This document shows positions 43,691-54,410 of a DNA stretch of 64,000 bases, one piece after another. Both the position numbers and the translations under genes were made by a program. The notes beneath the pieces were generated by a model that was not told where the DNA came from, made no database searches, and saw nothing but the letters and a program-made list of their open reading frames with translations. Source of the stretch: Diphasiastrum complanatum (taxonomy: Eukaryota > Streptophyta > Lycopodiopsida > Lycopodiales > Lycopodiaceae); the NCBI GenBank assembly GCA_029204225.1, contig CM055098.1, positions 16,607,775 to 16,671,774 of the forward strand. The letters are read 5' to 3'. Position 1 is the first letter of the stretch; each line of letters starts with the position of its first letter.

Positions 43691-46106
43691 GTTTTCATGA
43701 TGCTCATTACTTGAACAATTATTATGGCTGGGCATAAAAATCTAACACTCCCCATTAATCTGGATCATGAAAAGCTTTGATCTTCAAATTTAACATATTG
43801 TTAAATCTAACATGATGCTCCTTTGATAGAGCCTTTGTGAAGTAATCTGCTGCCATGTATTTTGTCCTATAGAACACTAATGCTACTTCCTTGCTATGCA
43901 CTTTCTCTCTAAGGTAATGATACCTGATTTCGATAGCGCTATTGTGCTTTGATTGTCACAATAGATTGTTGTTGGAAGTGATTGTGTAAGGTTGATGTCT
44001 AAAAGAATTTGCCTTAGCCAGATCACCTCTTTGGTTGCATTTGTGGCAACTATGTATTTGGATTCCGTTGATGATAATGCAACTAAGGTCTGCTTTTGGC
44101 TATTCCATGATATTGGGCCTTGGTTGTATAAAAATACAAATCCAGAAGTTGATTTTCTAGTATCAACATCTCCTACCCATCCACATCTGTGTAAGCTTCA
44201 AGGATGTTGGTAGTTTGGCTCTCTCCATAGTAGATGCTGAAAGTTTTCGTTTCTTAAATGTACTTCATGACCTTTGTTAGTGCTTTCCAATGAGTTAAGT
44301 CTAGATTTGATAGAAACTGGCCAAGTGTACTGATCGAATATGCAAGGTCTGGTCGCATGCAGATCATTTCCTACATCAATGAGTCGATGATGGATTGAAA
44401 TGGGTAGTGCTTCATATCCTCCTTTTTTTGCCTCATTTGAGGAGACTATTCCTTTGATAGTTTTAGTCCAGGGTCGAGTGAAAAGTCACTTGGTTTGCAA
44501 TTGGCCATTCCATACTTTTCTAGCATGTTGTTGAGATATCGTTGTTGACTGATGAAAATCAGTCTGCTGGGTTGAGCTCGTTGAATTTGGATTTCGAGAC
44601 AGTAGTGGGCTGGACCCATGTCAACCATCTTGTATTCCTGGGCCAACATGTATTTTGTTTTCTTCATCATATTCAGATCGTTACTGAATAGAAGTGCATC
44701 ATCTACACAGAGACTGATGATGATGAAGTAATATGAAATAGACTTGAAGTAAACATTCGAGTCTGCCAAGTTTGGAATAAAATCATTCTCGATAAAAAAT
44801 GCATTGATTTTATGGAACCAGGCTCTGGGTGACTGTTTCAGCCCGTAGAGTGCCTTGTGGATTTTGCATACAAGGTGTTGTTGCTTGCTGTTGAGTTCGT
44901 ATACCTCTGGCTGCGCCATATAGATTTCCTCTTTGATGGTTCCATTGAGGAAAGCGGTCTAGACATCCATCTGTTGGACTTCAAGCCATTGCGGCTACAA
45001 AGGAGAGAATTAGGCCAATTGAAGCATGTACAACTGGTGGGCTGAAGGTTTCTGAATAGTCCAGATCTGGAATATGGGAGTAACCTTTGGCGACTAGCTT
45101 GGCTTTGTAGCGATCTAGCCTTCCTTCAGCATCATACTTTGCTTTGAATATCCATTTACATGGAATCAGATTTCTGTCCTTTGGCAGCTTTTTTATTGTC
45201 CATGTTTGATTCTCTATTAGAGAATCAAATTCGGTGTCCATCGCTGGTTTTCACTGATCAACATCAGGAGTAGACATAGTCTCAAAAATAGTTGTTGGTT
45301 CTTGTACAAAGTAGCAAGCCGGATCATCCATAGATCTAGATGGAAGCTGTTTGGACCCGTTCGACCTTCTAGATTGAACTCGATCCTCTAATGTGGTTTG
45401 ACTCGATCCTCAGTGTCACTAGTATGCAGTTGGATCCCTGGATTAGAATTTGGGTGCTCGATCCTTGGGTCAAATTTGTCAGCAGCTTTTCCCTTGTGGT
45501 CGATGAACTGGTCTTTCACAAAAATGACATCTCTACTGGTGAGTGCCTTTTAGTATCCAGATTGTAGAGCTTGTATGCCTTGTGATTTGGAATATAGCCG
45601 ATGAAAATCATTTTTCTATTTTTGTCATCAAGTTTTCTTCTTAGATCTTTAGGGATCTGAGCGAAAGCGATGTATCCAAACACTTGAATATTTTTGAGTG
45701 ATGGTTTCAATCATCTCCACACCTCATAAGGTGTCTTGCCATTTAGAACTTTGGTAATGGATCGATTCTACAAATAGGCAGCTGTTATAATAGCTTATGC
45801 CCATAATTTCTTTGGAAGAGAGACATGGGCTAGCATGCTCTTGGCACTTTCGATGAGTGTTCGATTCTTCCATTCAGCTTGTGAATTGTTGATGTATTTC
45901 GTTGACCTTGCAAAACTCCTTGAATTATGTGGAGATATACTCTCTTCCTCCATTTGTGTGTAGAGACTTGATCTTCCTCTGGGTCTAGTTTTCTGCAAAC
46001 GCCTTGAACTGCTTGAAGAACTTGAATGCTTCAAATTTGTTCTTCAAAATTTAAGTAGCAATCCTTCATGAGAAGTCATCGATGAAGGTTAGAAAATAGA
46101 GAGCTC
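43691..46106 (-). mobile_element. copia H, 3' half (LTR end, RNase H, RT, integrase part)
   Basis: Minus-strand element. The end of its 3' LTR is left (to 43745, CTAACA), then polypurine CTCCCC. RNase H (about 43830-44260) has GPISWNSQKQT and IYCDNQS. RT at 44446-44919 and 44981-45241 has GLKQSPRAWFHKINAF, active site CVDD, WTIKKLPKDRNLIPCKWIFK and ARLVAKGYSHIPDLDYSETF-like wording. The linker is at 45516-45710 and the integrase end SQAEWKNRTLIESAKSMLAH at 45795-46034. Interrupted at 46106 by E; the rest is at 51349-52087. Many stops. Confidence 0.83.
46102..46106. repeat. target-site duplication of E, left copy (AGCTC)
   Basis: AGCTC, identical to 51344-51348. Removing E and one copy rejoins H integrase in frame (IGRA-LYFLTFIDDF). 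Confidence 0.9.
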
Positions 46107-46475
46107 TGTGAAGAATTGAAAAAGATTATCTATGTTAGATATAGGGGTCTTATGTTTTTTACATCAAGCATCTAGGTGTAGGATGTTGATAGGAACAAAT
46201 TTGGGATGGATGGCAAATTATGCATTTTCACTTGTAATGCCACTATTGAGCCAAAATAGAGTAAGAGGCTAAACTCATGCCAATTAGAGTGTAGACAAGT
46301 GTAATGCTTTTGTTTGATGAATTCTAAGAGGTCCAATAGGATTTAGAGGTGGAACCATGTGAGGTCCAATAGGAAATTAAGGTGTGCTTGAATATAGTCC
46401 AATAGGATTAAGAGGTGACAAAGTGTGGTCCAATCATAGTTAAGCATAGTGGTAGCTCGTGGATCTACTAGTATC
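46107..46475 (+). repeat. 5' LTR of E (truncated)
   Basis: Matches 50641-51008 up to CTCGTGGATCTACTAGTAT. After that the two sides are unrelated. 46476-46736 looks like leader leading into gag, with CACACGTGC at 46622-46630, so the last third of the LTR and the primer site appear deleted. Confidence 0.75.
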
Positions 46476-46736
46476 ATGAGATTGCTTGGTTGATCAAAAA
46501 TCACAGTTGTATGCTTACCAATCTCATCTATATGTGATCTAGGCACTGCTTTGAGATCTTAGCCATTTTGTTTCATGCAATATCATTGTATTTGAGTCAA
46601 ATTTGATTTCTTAGTGTACTTCACACGTGCTAAGAGTGTTTGATCCTAACTTTGCCTATACTCCATCATTTGATGTGAAATAGATCTTGTTTTTAGCAAC
46701 ATTTATTGTTCATCATTTGAGTTTTCTTCACTTCAA

Positions 46737-48635
46737 ATGTCTTCAATGGGTTCATCCTTGTTGGAACCAAGTGAAAGATTGTCCACTTCAAACTATTCAA
46801 TTTGGAAAATGAGGATGGACTCCATCTTGATCCTTCAAGACATGATGGACATACTTCTTGGCCTTGAAGAAGAACCACAAGTTCTTCAAGAGGTTCAAAA
46901 ATACAAAAAGAGAGCTAGGATGGCTCTCCACTACATTAAGATGAATGTCTCTAATGAGATATTGAGGGAGATAGGTACTTGTACAACAGCCAAAAAAGCT
47001 TGGGATTGTCTCAGGACTATCTATGAGGCTAAGAATACCTCTAGACTTCTCACTCTTAGGAATCAAATCTTTCAAAGTAGCCAAAAGAGTGATGAGAGTG
47101 CATCTAGTTATGTTTTGAGAGTAAAAGATATTCATAGACAACTTGCTTGTATTGGTGATTCCATCAATCAAAATGAGCTAGTTCAAGTCATTCTCAATGG
47201 CTTGAGAAGTGAATTTGATAAGCTTGTCCAATCCTATGCCACTAAGGAGGAGCTAACAAGTTTGGAGGCTCCCCAAAGTGTGCTAATTTCAGAAGAATCA
47301 AGACAAGAGTACAAGCTCTTGAGGATGGTCAAGATCTCTCTCACTCATAATGATGGCAAAGCTCTTTTTGCCAAGGATAAGCACAAACGGAGGAGCAAAA
47401 ACCAACATCAACAATCCTCAAGCAAGGACAAAGTCAAATCCAAAGACAAAGATGAGGAAGAAGATGATTCCTCTAATGCTTCATCATCCAAGCTCAAGAA
47501 GAAGGAGATCAAGTGCTTTTATTGTGGCAAGAAAGGCCATTATGCCACCAATTGCTTCAAGAAGAAGAATCAACTCAAGCAGGCCAACATTACCAATGAG
47601 AAGGAAGACACTATTGCAAGTGATGGAGAGGGATCTCTTATGGTCTCTAGTTTCTCATCTACTACTTTCAAGAAGGACGGACTATGGTATATTGATAGTG
47701 GAGCCTCTTCACATATGTGTAGCTCCAAGGACTCTTTCTCTTCTATTGCACCTTATGATGGAGTCAAGAAATTAATATACATAGAGAATGATTTTGAATG
47801 TCCTATTGAAGGAATAGGGAACATTCCCTTGAAGCTTGCATCCTCTAAAGTTCTTTATGTACCTAAGCTTACTAAGAATCTTATTAGTGTTGGCCAATTG
47901 CTTGATAATGGCCTTGATGTAAAATTCAATGTTGATACTTGCACTATCAAGAAGGATGATGAGATACTTGCATTAGGATCTAGATTTGGAGGCATCTATA
48001 AACTAGATCCAAATGAGTATGTGAATGCTTGTAATGTTGCTCTTGTGAACAAGCTCTCTATGGAGGAATTATGACATAGGAGGTTGGGACATCCCAACTA
48101 CAAATCCATGCTCTCTATGATCAAAGAAGCCAAAGCTATTGGCTTGCAAAAGTCATTCTCCAAGAAGATCAAGCCCTGTGAGGCTTGTGCTATTGATAAA
48201 TCTCACAAAAAGCCATTTACAAGATCTTCTATCAAAAGCAAGCATCCTTTGGAGTTAATCCACTCGTATGTGCATTTCTCATCAACTGCAAGCAAGGGAG
48301 GAGCCACTTGTTTTGTGACTTTCATTGATGATTTCACAAGATTCACTTGGATATATCTTCTTGCTTCTAAATCTATGGTGTTTGATCATTTCCTTATTTT
48401 CAAAGCTTATGTAGAGAAGCAATTCTCATTCAAGATTAAAGCTCTTAGAAGTGATGGAGGTGGTGAATATATCTCCAATAAATTTCAAGATTTTTGTGAG
48501 CTTGAAGGCATCAAAAGAGAGTTCTCTTGTGCTTACTCTCCATCTCAAAATGGAGTGGTCGAGAGAAAGAATAGATCTCTATGTGAATGTGCAAAATCTA
48601 TGAGAATTGAGTCATCTTTGCCCAAAGATTTTTAG
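46737..48635 (+). pseudogene. gag, protease and integrase of copia E
   Basis: One frame from ATG 46737. Gag: SERLSTSNYSIWKMRMDSIL, MALHYIKMNVSNEILREIG, NTSRLLTLRNQIFQ. The zinc knuckle CFYCGKKGHYATNC is intact, as is protease WYIDSGASSHMC. A TGA at 48072-48074 stands where B has Trp (EELWHRR). Integrase continues in the same frame: RRLGHPNYKSM, CEACAIDK, HSYVHF (aspartate changed to tyrosine), FIDDFTRFTW, LRSDGGGEY, PSQNGVVERKN. It ends at TAG 48633-48635, again a Trp codon (FWGEA). Confidence 0.9.
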
Positions 48636-49235
48636 GGAGAAGCCATTAATTGTGCAAATTATCTTTGCAATAGGCTCCCACATATAGCTCTTGGAGGAAA
48701 GTCACCATATGAAATCTTATATTTGAAGAAGCATAAGGTTGATCACCTTAGAGTTTTTGGATGCATATGCTTTGTCCATATTCCCTTGGAAACAAGGAAG
48801 AAGGAAGATCCTAGTGCATGCAAAGGGATCATGGTTGGATACTCATCCACCAAGAAGGCCTATAGAGTCTTTATACTCTCTACTTCTCAAGTTATTGAAA
48901 GTAGAGATTTTGTCTTTCATGAAGATCAACACTCATCTTTTGAAGAGGCCGAGATCAAGAAATCTATGGATGCATCACCAATTATTGATTTTGAAGACAA
49001 TCATGATGTGATGGGGTCGAGATTTGAAGAAGACTCTCCTCGGATTTTCTCACCAAGAAGATCCATGAGAGACAGATCCGAGCCTAAGAGGCTCTCGTAT
49101 GTTGACAAAGGCAAACAATTGGATCTTGATTCCACTAATTATCTTTTTTATGTCTCTCATGAAGAGCCAAAGAATGTACAAGAGGCACTCAATACCAAGG
49201 AGTGGTATGATGCCATGAAGAGTATGATGCATTGA
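48636..49235 (+). pseudogene. integrase C-terminus and linker of copia E
   Basis: Same frame as the preceding part: NYLCNRLPHIALGGKSPYEI, then from 48723 VDHLRVFGCICFVHIPLETR, ESRDFVFHEDQ and PRRSMRDRSEPKRLSYVDKG. A one-base shift near 49220 (AMKS-EYDALI) moves RT into another frame. Confidence 0.87.
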
Positions 49236-50637
49236 TCACCAACAATACTTGGGAGCTTGTGGATCCTCCATCCAACAAGCATGTGATTGGTTGCAAATGG
49301 GTATTTCAGGTCAAGTTCAATAATGATGGCACCATCAACAAGCATAAAGCAAGATTATGTGCCAAAGGATTTGCTCAAATCCATGTCCTTGATTATGAGG
49401 AGACCTTTGCAACCGTTGCAAAGATGGTGACAATAAGAATTCTTATTTCTCTTGCTTGTTTCTTCAAGTGGAAGGTGTTCCAATTAGATGTATCCAATGC
49501 TTTTCTAAATGGTTATCTTGAGAAGGAGATCTATATTGAACAACCTCAAGGATTCATCAAGGATGAGTCCAAAGTGTGCTTGCTCTTCAAAAGTCTTTAT
49601 GGACTCAAGCAAGCACCAAGATCATGGTATTCAAGACTTAATTCTTTTCTTATCTCACTAGGATTTACTCTTAGTGACTATGATCCTTCCATGTATCTAA
49701 AGTTTGTTGATAGCAATATTGTCATTCTTCTAATTTATGTTGATGACATTATTCTTTGTGGAAGTTGTATCAAGCTAGTTGATGAAACTAAGCTAGCACT
49801 TGGATGTGAGTTTAAAATGCAAGATCTAGGAGAGATACATTACATCCTAGGCCTAGAAACTGATTTTTATGAAAATCATGTCTTTATATGCCAATCTAGA
49901 TATGCTCACTCTATGTTGAAAAAATTCCATATGGAAAATTCTAAGAGCATAGATACTCCAATGGAACAAATTGTAAAAGATCCTAATAAAGGTGATGAAA
50001 GATCCTTTGAAGACATCACACTTTTTAGGAGTCTTGTAGGCTCCTTGATTTGGCTTACCATTACTAGGCCCGATCTAAGTTTTTGTGTGCACAAATTGAG
50101 TCAATTTATGCAAGATCCTAAGATCCATCATTGGAAGATGGCCAAGAGGATTCTAAGATATGTATCTTCATCTTGTGATTATGGTCTACTCTATAAAAGT
50201 GAAGATCCATCCATTGTTGGCTACTTGGATTCGGACTTTGCAAGTGACAAGATGGATCGAAAGTCTATTAGTGCATACACTATCTTTCTTGGAGGCAATC
50301 TAATATCTTGGCTTTCCAAAAAGCAAGATACTATATCTCTCTCTTCATGTGAGGCTGAGTACAAAGCACTCACTACAACTACCAAAGAGGCGCTTTGGAT
50401 CAAGAGGTTACCAATAATCCCATATTTCATGCAAGAAGCAAGCACATAGAAGTGGCACACCATTTTGTGAGAGAAAAGCTTATTGGAGGAGAAATCTATT
50501 TGGAGCATGTCAACTCGTCCTCTTGTATTGCCGATCTACTCACCAAGCCTTTAAGAAAAAGTGCTTTCATCAAGCATAGATCAAATCTTGGAGTTATATC
50601 AAGATCAATGCTCAAATCTTCACAGATAATTTTTTAG
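49232..50637 (+). pseudogene. reverse transcriptase and RNase H of copia E
   Basis: 405 codons open: NNTWELVDPPSNKHVIGCKW, QLDVSNAFLNGYLEKEIYIE, LYGLKQAPRSW, intact YVDDIILCG near 49738, QDLGEIHYILGLE, TRPDLSFCVHKLSQFM. RNase H: YLDSDFASDKMDRKSIS, WLSKKQDTISLSSCEAEYKA, TTTKEALWIKRL. About 75 bp (the stretch holding the family's MELK...DNISAQ block) is missing, and RNase H resumes in another frame with NPIFHARSKHIEVAHHF, SSCIADLLTKPL and ISRSML. Confidence 0.9.
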
Positions 50638-50640
50638 GAG
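50630..50640 (+). other. polypurine tract of E (weak)
   Basis: TTTTTTAGGAG before TGTGAAG. Compared with AAGGAGGAG in C it is shortened. Confidence 0.55.
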
Positions 50641-51343
50641 TGTGAAGAATTGAAAAAGATTATCTATGTTATATATAGGAGTCTTATGTTTTTTACATCA
50701 AGCATCTAGGTGTAGGATGTTGATAGGAACAAATTTGGCATAGATGGCAAATTATGCATTTCCACTTGTAATGCCACTATTGAGCCAAAATAGAGTAAGA
50801 GGCTAAACTCGTGCCAATTAGAGTGTAGACAAGTGTAATGCTTTTGTTTATTGAATTCTAAGAGGTCCAATAGGATTTAGAGGTGGAACCACGTGAGGTT
50901 CAATAGGAATTTGAGTTGTGCTTGAATATAGTCCAATAGGATTAAGAGGTGACAAAGTGTGGTCCAATCATAGTTAAGTATAGTGGTAGCTCGTGGATCT
51001 ACTAGTATTATTGTACTCCTCATTTTGAAGCTAATTGATTTGGTGATTGTGTGGATTTTGAGTGTCATTGAATTTCTATCTTTCTCTCTCTACTCGAGAG
51101 CTCATGATGGTTTTTCTCTCTCTAACCGAGGAGAGCAGCTTGTTCTTACTTAGAATAATTTTTTAATACTTTCCACACGTGTGAGTGAGACTTGGAAGTG
51201 ATTGAATGCATGTAGTAGTGTGTTTTTTCCATAGGATCTAAGATTGATCTTGAATCTCAATCTAGTCTTGATCTTGGTGCATCTACACACCTTAGGAGAT
51301 CACAAGTACATGTTGTGGACAATCCACACATGTGAAATCAACA
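50641..51343 (+). repeat. 3' LTR of E
   Basis: 703 bp, TGTGAAGAATTG to GTGAAATCAACA, followed by target copy AGCTC. Carries two palindrome copies, CACACGTGTG at 51174-51183 and CACACATGTG at 51325-51334, the latter 9 bp from the LTR end. Confidence 0.85.
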
Positions 51344-51348
51344 AGCTC

Positions 51349-52087
51349 TCCCTATCGAAGCAGTCTGCATTGGGCCACAAATGTCGCTATGAACAAGGCC
51401 TAGCAAGCCCTTGGAAGTATGAACTGAGCCTGAAGTGAAAGGGCTTCTAGCATGCTTGTTGATAATATAGCTTTCGCATGGAGAAGTTGGCTTGCTGAGA
51501 GAAGATAGATCTTGTACTAGACTTTGAGTAGACATTTGCTGAATACTATTGAAATTAAGATGGCCAAGTCTGAAATGCCACAACATATCAGTTGATTCAG
51601 AAGTGGCTGTGTGAAGAGCTTGATTGTTAGAAGAGTAGCAGTGGCTGAGTTTTTAAAGATAGCCGCTTCTTATTCCGGAGGCTAGAACCTTCCAAGATTT
51701 GTCAACAATTGTGCAGTCTTCTGTATCGAATTCAACTTTTCGACTTGATTCAGTGATTCTGCTAACTAAGAGCAGATTCTTGGTTAGATTTGGAATGTGA
51801 AGAACGTTGGACAAACTTCACCTCTTTTGAATTTAACTCTGACTATTCCTTCACCTTCAATTGAATGTGATGAGTTGTCTCGAAGTTGCACAACTCAAGA
51901 GTGAGTGAATAACTTATAGTTTTTGAATCAGTCGTAATGGTGAGTAATGTGTTGAGTTTCTATGGAATCTAGATACTAGGAATCGATATCCTATTGTTCT
52001 CCAACTTTGGTCATGAACGTAGCTTCATCTTTATTTCAAAGTTTGACAGTCCTTGATTTCATGGCCAGTCCTCTTACATTGTCTACA
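51349..52087 (-). pseudogene. copia H, gag zinc knuckle, protease and integrase N-terminus
   Basis: Minus strand, continuing H across E. Zinc knuckle [14 protein letters not shown] (52046-52087, perfect C-x2-C-x4-H-x4-C). The protease region has YLDSIETQHITHH (DSG lost) and SHSIEGEGIVRVKFKR. GAG-pre-integrase LWHFRLGHLNFNSI has a CES..I.K block, and the first integrase region is HSDICGPMQT. It is cut off sharply at 52087, where a plus-strand RT begins. Confidence 0.8.
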
Positions 52088-52357
52088 TAGTAGCCAAAGG
52101 CTTCTCCCAGATTCCAGATTTGGATTATTCAAAAACCTTCAGTCCTGTGGTAAAGCATGTTTCAATTCGTTTACTTCTTTTCTATGCAGCTGCAGTCGAC
52201 CTCGAAGTTCACCAAATGGATGTCCAAACGCATTCCTCAATGGCACCATTGAAGAGGAGATCTACATGTCCCAGCCAGAAGGATATGAGCTAAAGGGTAA
52301 GGAGCACCTAGTGTGTAAAATTCACAAAGCTTTCTATGGTCTGAAACAGTCTCCAAG
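52088..52357 (+). pseudogene. copia reverse transcriptase fragment in inverted orientation
   Basis: Plus strand: [40 protein letters not shown] (a small deletion at the dash), [31 protein letters not shown]. It is the same family as H, whose RT is on the other strand. It abuts H gag at 52087 and a new LTR at 52358. Confidence 0.85.
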
Positions 52358-52921
52358 TGTTAGCGGATTCCAAAGAATCCCCAGATGTCGAGCCAAGCTG
52401 AAGACACAAAGTATCTCTCACCCATGACCGAGGAGGTCTCAAAAGGAGGAGAGCATAAGAAGTTGAGAGCGGAGAATTACTAGCTAGGATGACAGTTATT
52501 ATCTATGTGAGCCTACATGGTGTATCCCAGAGAAGGAACAACCATGTAGGAGCTAGTAATATTTCCTAGGCATTGTAAATAGTGTAGACCCCTTAAATAA
52601 TCTAGAGTGAGCCACCTTTTGATGGTGACTACTAGTGGAAGGGCTTTTTCCACTTGTATTTTTCAAATTAGTGGAACTGCCACTTGGGCTCCACATGGGC
52701 AGCCTTCTTGCTTATTTAAGGGCCCTCCTCTCTTGTGAGGGAGCTTTGATTGCATGTTTTGATTTGCTTTGTGTTTGTGGATTCATTAGATTTTCTGCTT
52801 ACTCTCTTGCTTGTGGAATGTAGATGTGGATTAACTTTCTTGTTTCTTGATTTTGTAGTTTCAGCATGCAGGTAAACTATAGAGGCTGAGATTGTGGATC
52901 TGATTTGCATACTCTCTAACA
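52358..52921 (+). repeat. unassigned LTR (TGTTAG...CTAACA)
   Basis: 564 bp with 6 bp inverted ends TGTTAG/CTAACA, a TATTTAAGG promoter-like site near 52711, and sharp left join to the RT fragment. It has no matching second copy in the window, no iMet-type primer site behind it, and the flanking pentamers (CCAAG, ATCTT) do not match. It may be a solo LTR or one end of an element. Confidence 0.5.
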
Positions 52922-53343
52922 ATCTTGTCCTTGATTGTTCTTGGATATTTCAAGCATAAAAAAATGGGTGTTTCTTGATCCTTGGGCTGTTAGGAAGCTA
53001 GTTTTCTTGTTTATTGTTTCTTGCTGAGTTGCTTAATCATGCATTATTCCCTGATTTCAGATAGTTTGGTAGATAGATTGTAGATTTGTTCTCTGATTCA
53101 GAACATTGATCTATGCTGAGCTAGGATTGGTTGCATGGCTTGCAAATGCATGTAGATGCGTAACGTAACCATTCCTCCCCACTGACAGGATGGGAATACA
53201 CGTTGTTATTAGAGAAACACTTCTGCCTAAAAACCGTTCTAACAAGAAGATTAAACCGTAAAGAACTGTAACCAACGAAAGTAACAGAGGATAAGAATGA
53301 AAAAGAATCGTGTTCACAGATTCAGCTAGAATCTGTGAACATT
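52922..53343. other. unassigned stretch, possibly the end of K's 5' LTR
   Basis: No reading frame. Its right part (53150-53343) ends with a 12 bp inverted repeat and then a candidate gypsy primer site, so I suspect it is the tail of the K 5' LTR. No match to the 3' LTR could be made because that copy is cut by L. Confidence 0.3.
53312..53340. repeat. perfect 12 bp inverted repeat, 5 bp spacer
   Basis: GTTCACAGATTC (53312-53323) and GAATCTGTGAAC (53329-53340) around AGCTA. Confidence 0.95.
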
Positions 53344-53357
53344 TGGCACCATTTCCA
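53344..53357 (+). other. candidate primer binding site of gypsy K
   Basis: TGGCACCATTTCCA, four changes from TGGCGCCGTTGCCG, the site common in plant Ty3/gypsy elements of the Tat/Athila type. Two of the changes are G to A at CpG, as methylation decay would give. Confidence 0.35.
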
Positions 53358-53589
53358 CAACTACACAGACACTTTGGTAGTCTCACACATGCATCATTAC
53401 CGAGCTCGTTACTTTGGTCTCGACCGACGTCCAGCTCCATTCTCGACCAAGGCTTCATGCTCCTTCCCTAGCCGAGCTCCACGACTCTCGTCTGGACCAG
53501 ACAAAACCTTGTTTCATTCACCTATTGAAACTACACACTCACTCTCGACCAAACACCTACTCACAATATCCTGTCAAGTCCTGAGTTAA

Positions 53590-54170
53590 ATCTCAACTGA
53601 TGCTCATCGATCAGATCTCACCCGAGCCTTTCCATTGACGTCTCGACACCAGACCTTCTATTGCATCTCAACCGATGCCTTTCCGTTATTTTTCGACCAG
53701 AGACATTCTGTCAATTCTCAACCGGAGGCATCCTGTACAATCTCAACCGACGCTGTCTATCAAATCTCAACCGACGACATTCTGTAAAATCTCAACCGAA
53801 GCCTTCATTCCAAATCTCAATCGAAGGCATTCTTGTTAAAAATCAACCAAAGGCATTCCTGTCAGATCTCTACCGGAGCTTTCTCTCAGATCTCGACCGA
53901 AGCACCCCGAATCTCAACCGAAGCATCCTGTCAGATCTCAACAGAGCTTTCTCTCAGATCTCGACTGAAGCATCCTGTCACATCTCGACCGGAACTTGCT
54001 CTTAGATCTCAACCGAAGCTGTCTATTAGATCTCGACTAGAGCTGTCTATCAGATCTCGACCGAAGCTATCTTTCAGATCTCAACTGGACTGTTCTATCA
54101 ACTTTCAACCGGACCTTTTTTTCAATTCTCAACCGAGGATTTCTATCAACTCTCAACCGAACCAAGTCAA
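53590..54170 (+). repeat. roughly 30 bp minisatellite, 5' side of K
   Basis: About twenty diverged units built on TCTCAACCGAAGC.....GTCAGA or TCTCGACCGGAGC. Open frames exist across it only because the unit is about a multiple of three. The same unit recurs at 60698-61130 beyond the K coding region, in the same orientation. Confidence 0.88.
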
Positions 54171-54410
54171 CTTCACGACAAAGTCAACTTTCTTATTTGA
54201 CTAGGTCTTAGTGTTTGCCAAATACCACAGTTCTTTCCAACTTTATTCCAAAACCCTAACACCAAAAAACAAAACAACTGTGCCATTTGGACACCACCAC
54301 ATTATTAGTCTCTGACTAATATTTAAAAAAAAAAATACACAGACACCAATCAAGTTACTAAAGAGTCTAAGAGGCCTATTTACCCAATCCTAAGGTACTC
54401 TAGAGTTGTT

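Larger units (their letters stand above)
46107..51343 (+). mobile_element. Ty1/copia LTR retrotransposon E, nested in H
   Basis: 5237 bp plus-strand element with perfect 5 bp target duplication and the longest open frames of any element here. The first 370 bp of the two LTRs are nearly identical, so it is young. The 5' LTR however diverges at 46476 and neither its end nor a primer site is recognisable. The coding region has two Trp-to-stop changes, one frameshift and an internal deletion in RNase H, so it is a recent but disabled copy. Confidence 0.9.

Noticed and set aside
52358-52921. Assignment of this LTR as the 5' LTR of gypsy K
   Set aside because: No gypsy-type primer site follows it and it shows no likeness to the sequence after K's candidate polypurine tract, so it is left unassigned.
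53661-54204. Repetitive open frames rich in R, S, P and K (and the similar ones at 60716-61153)
   Set aside because: Product of a minisatellite whose unit is near a multiple of three; two frames are open over the same DNA, and no start or family supports a protein.
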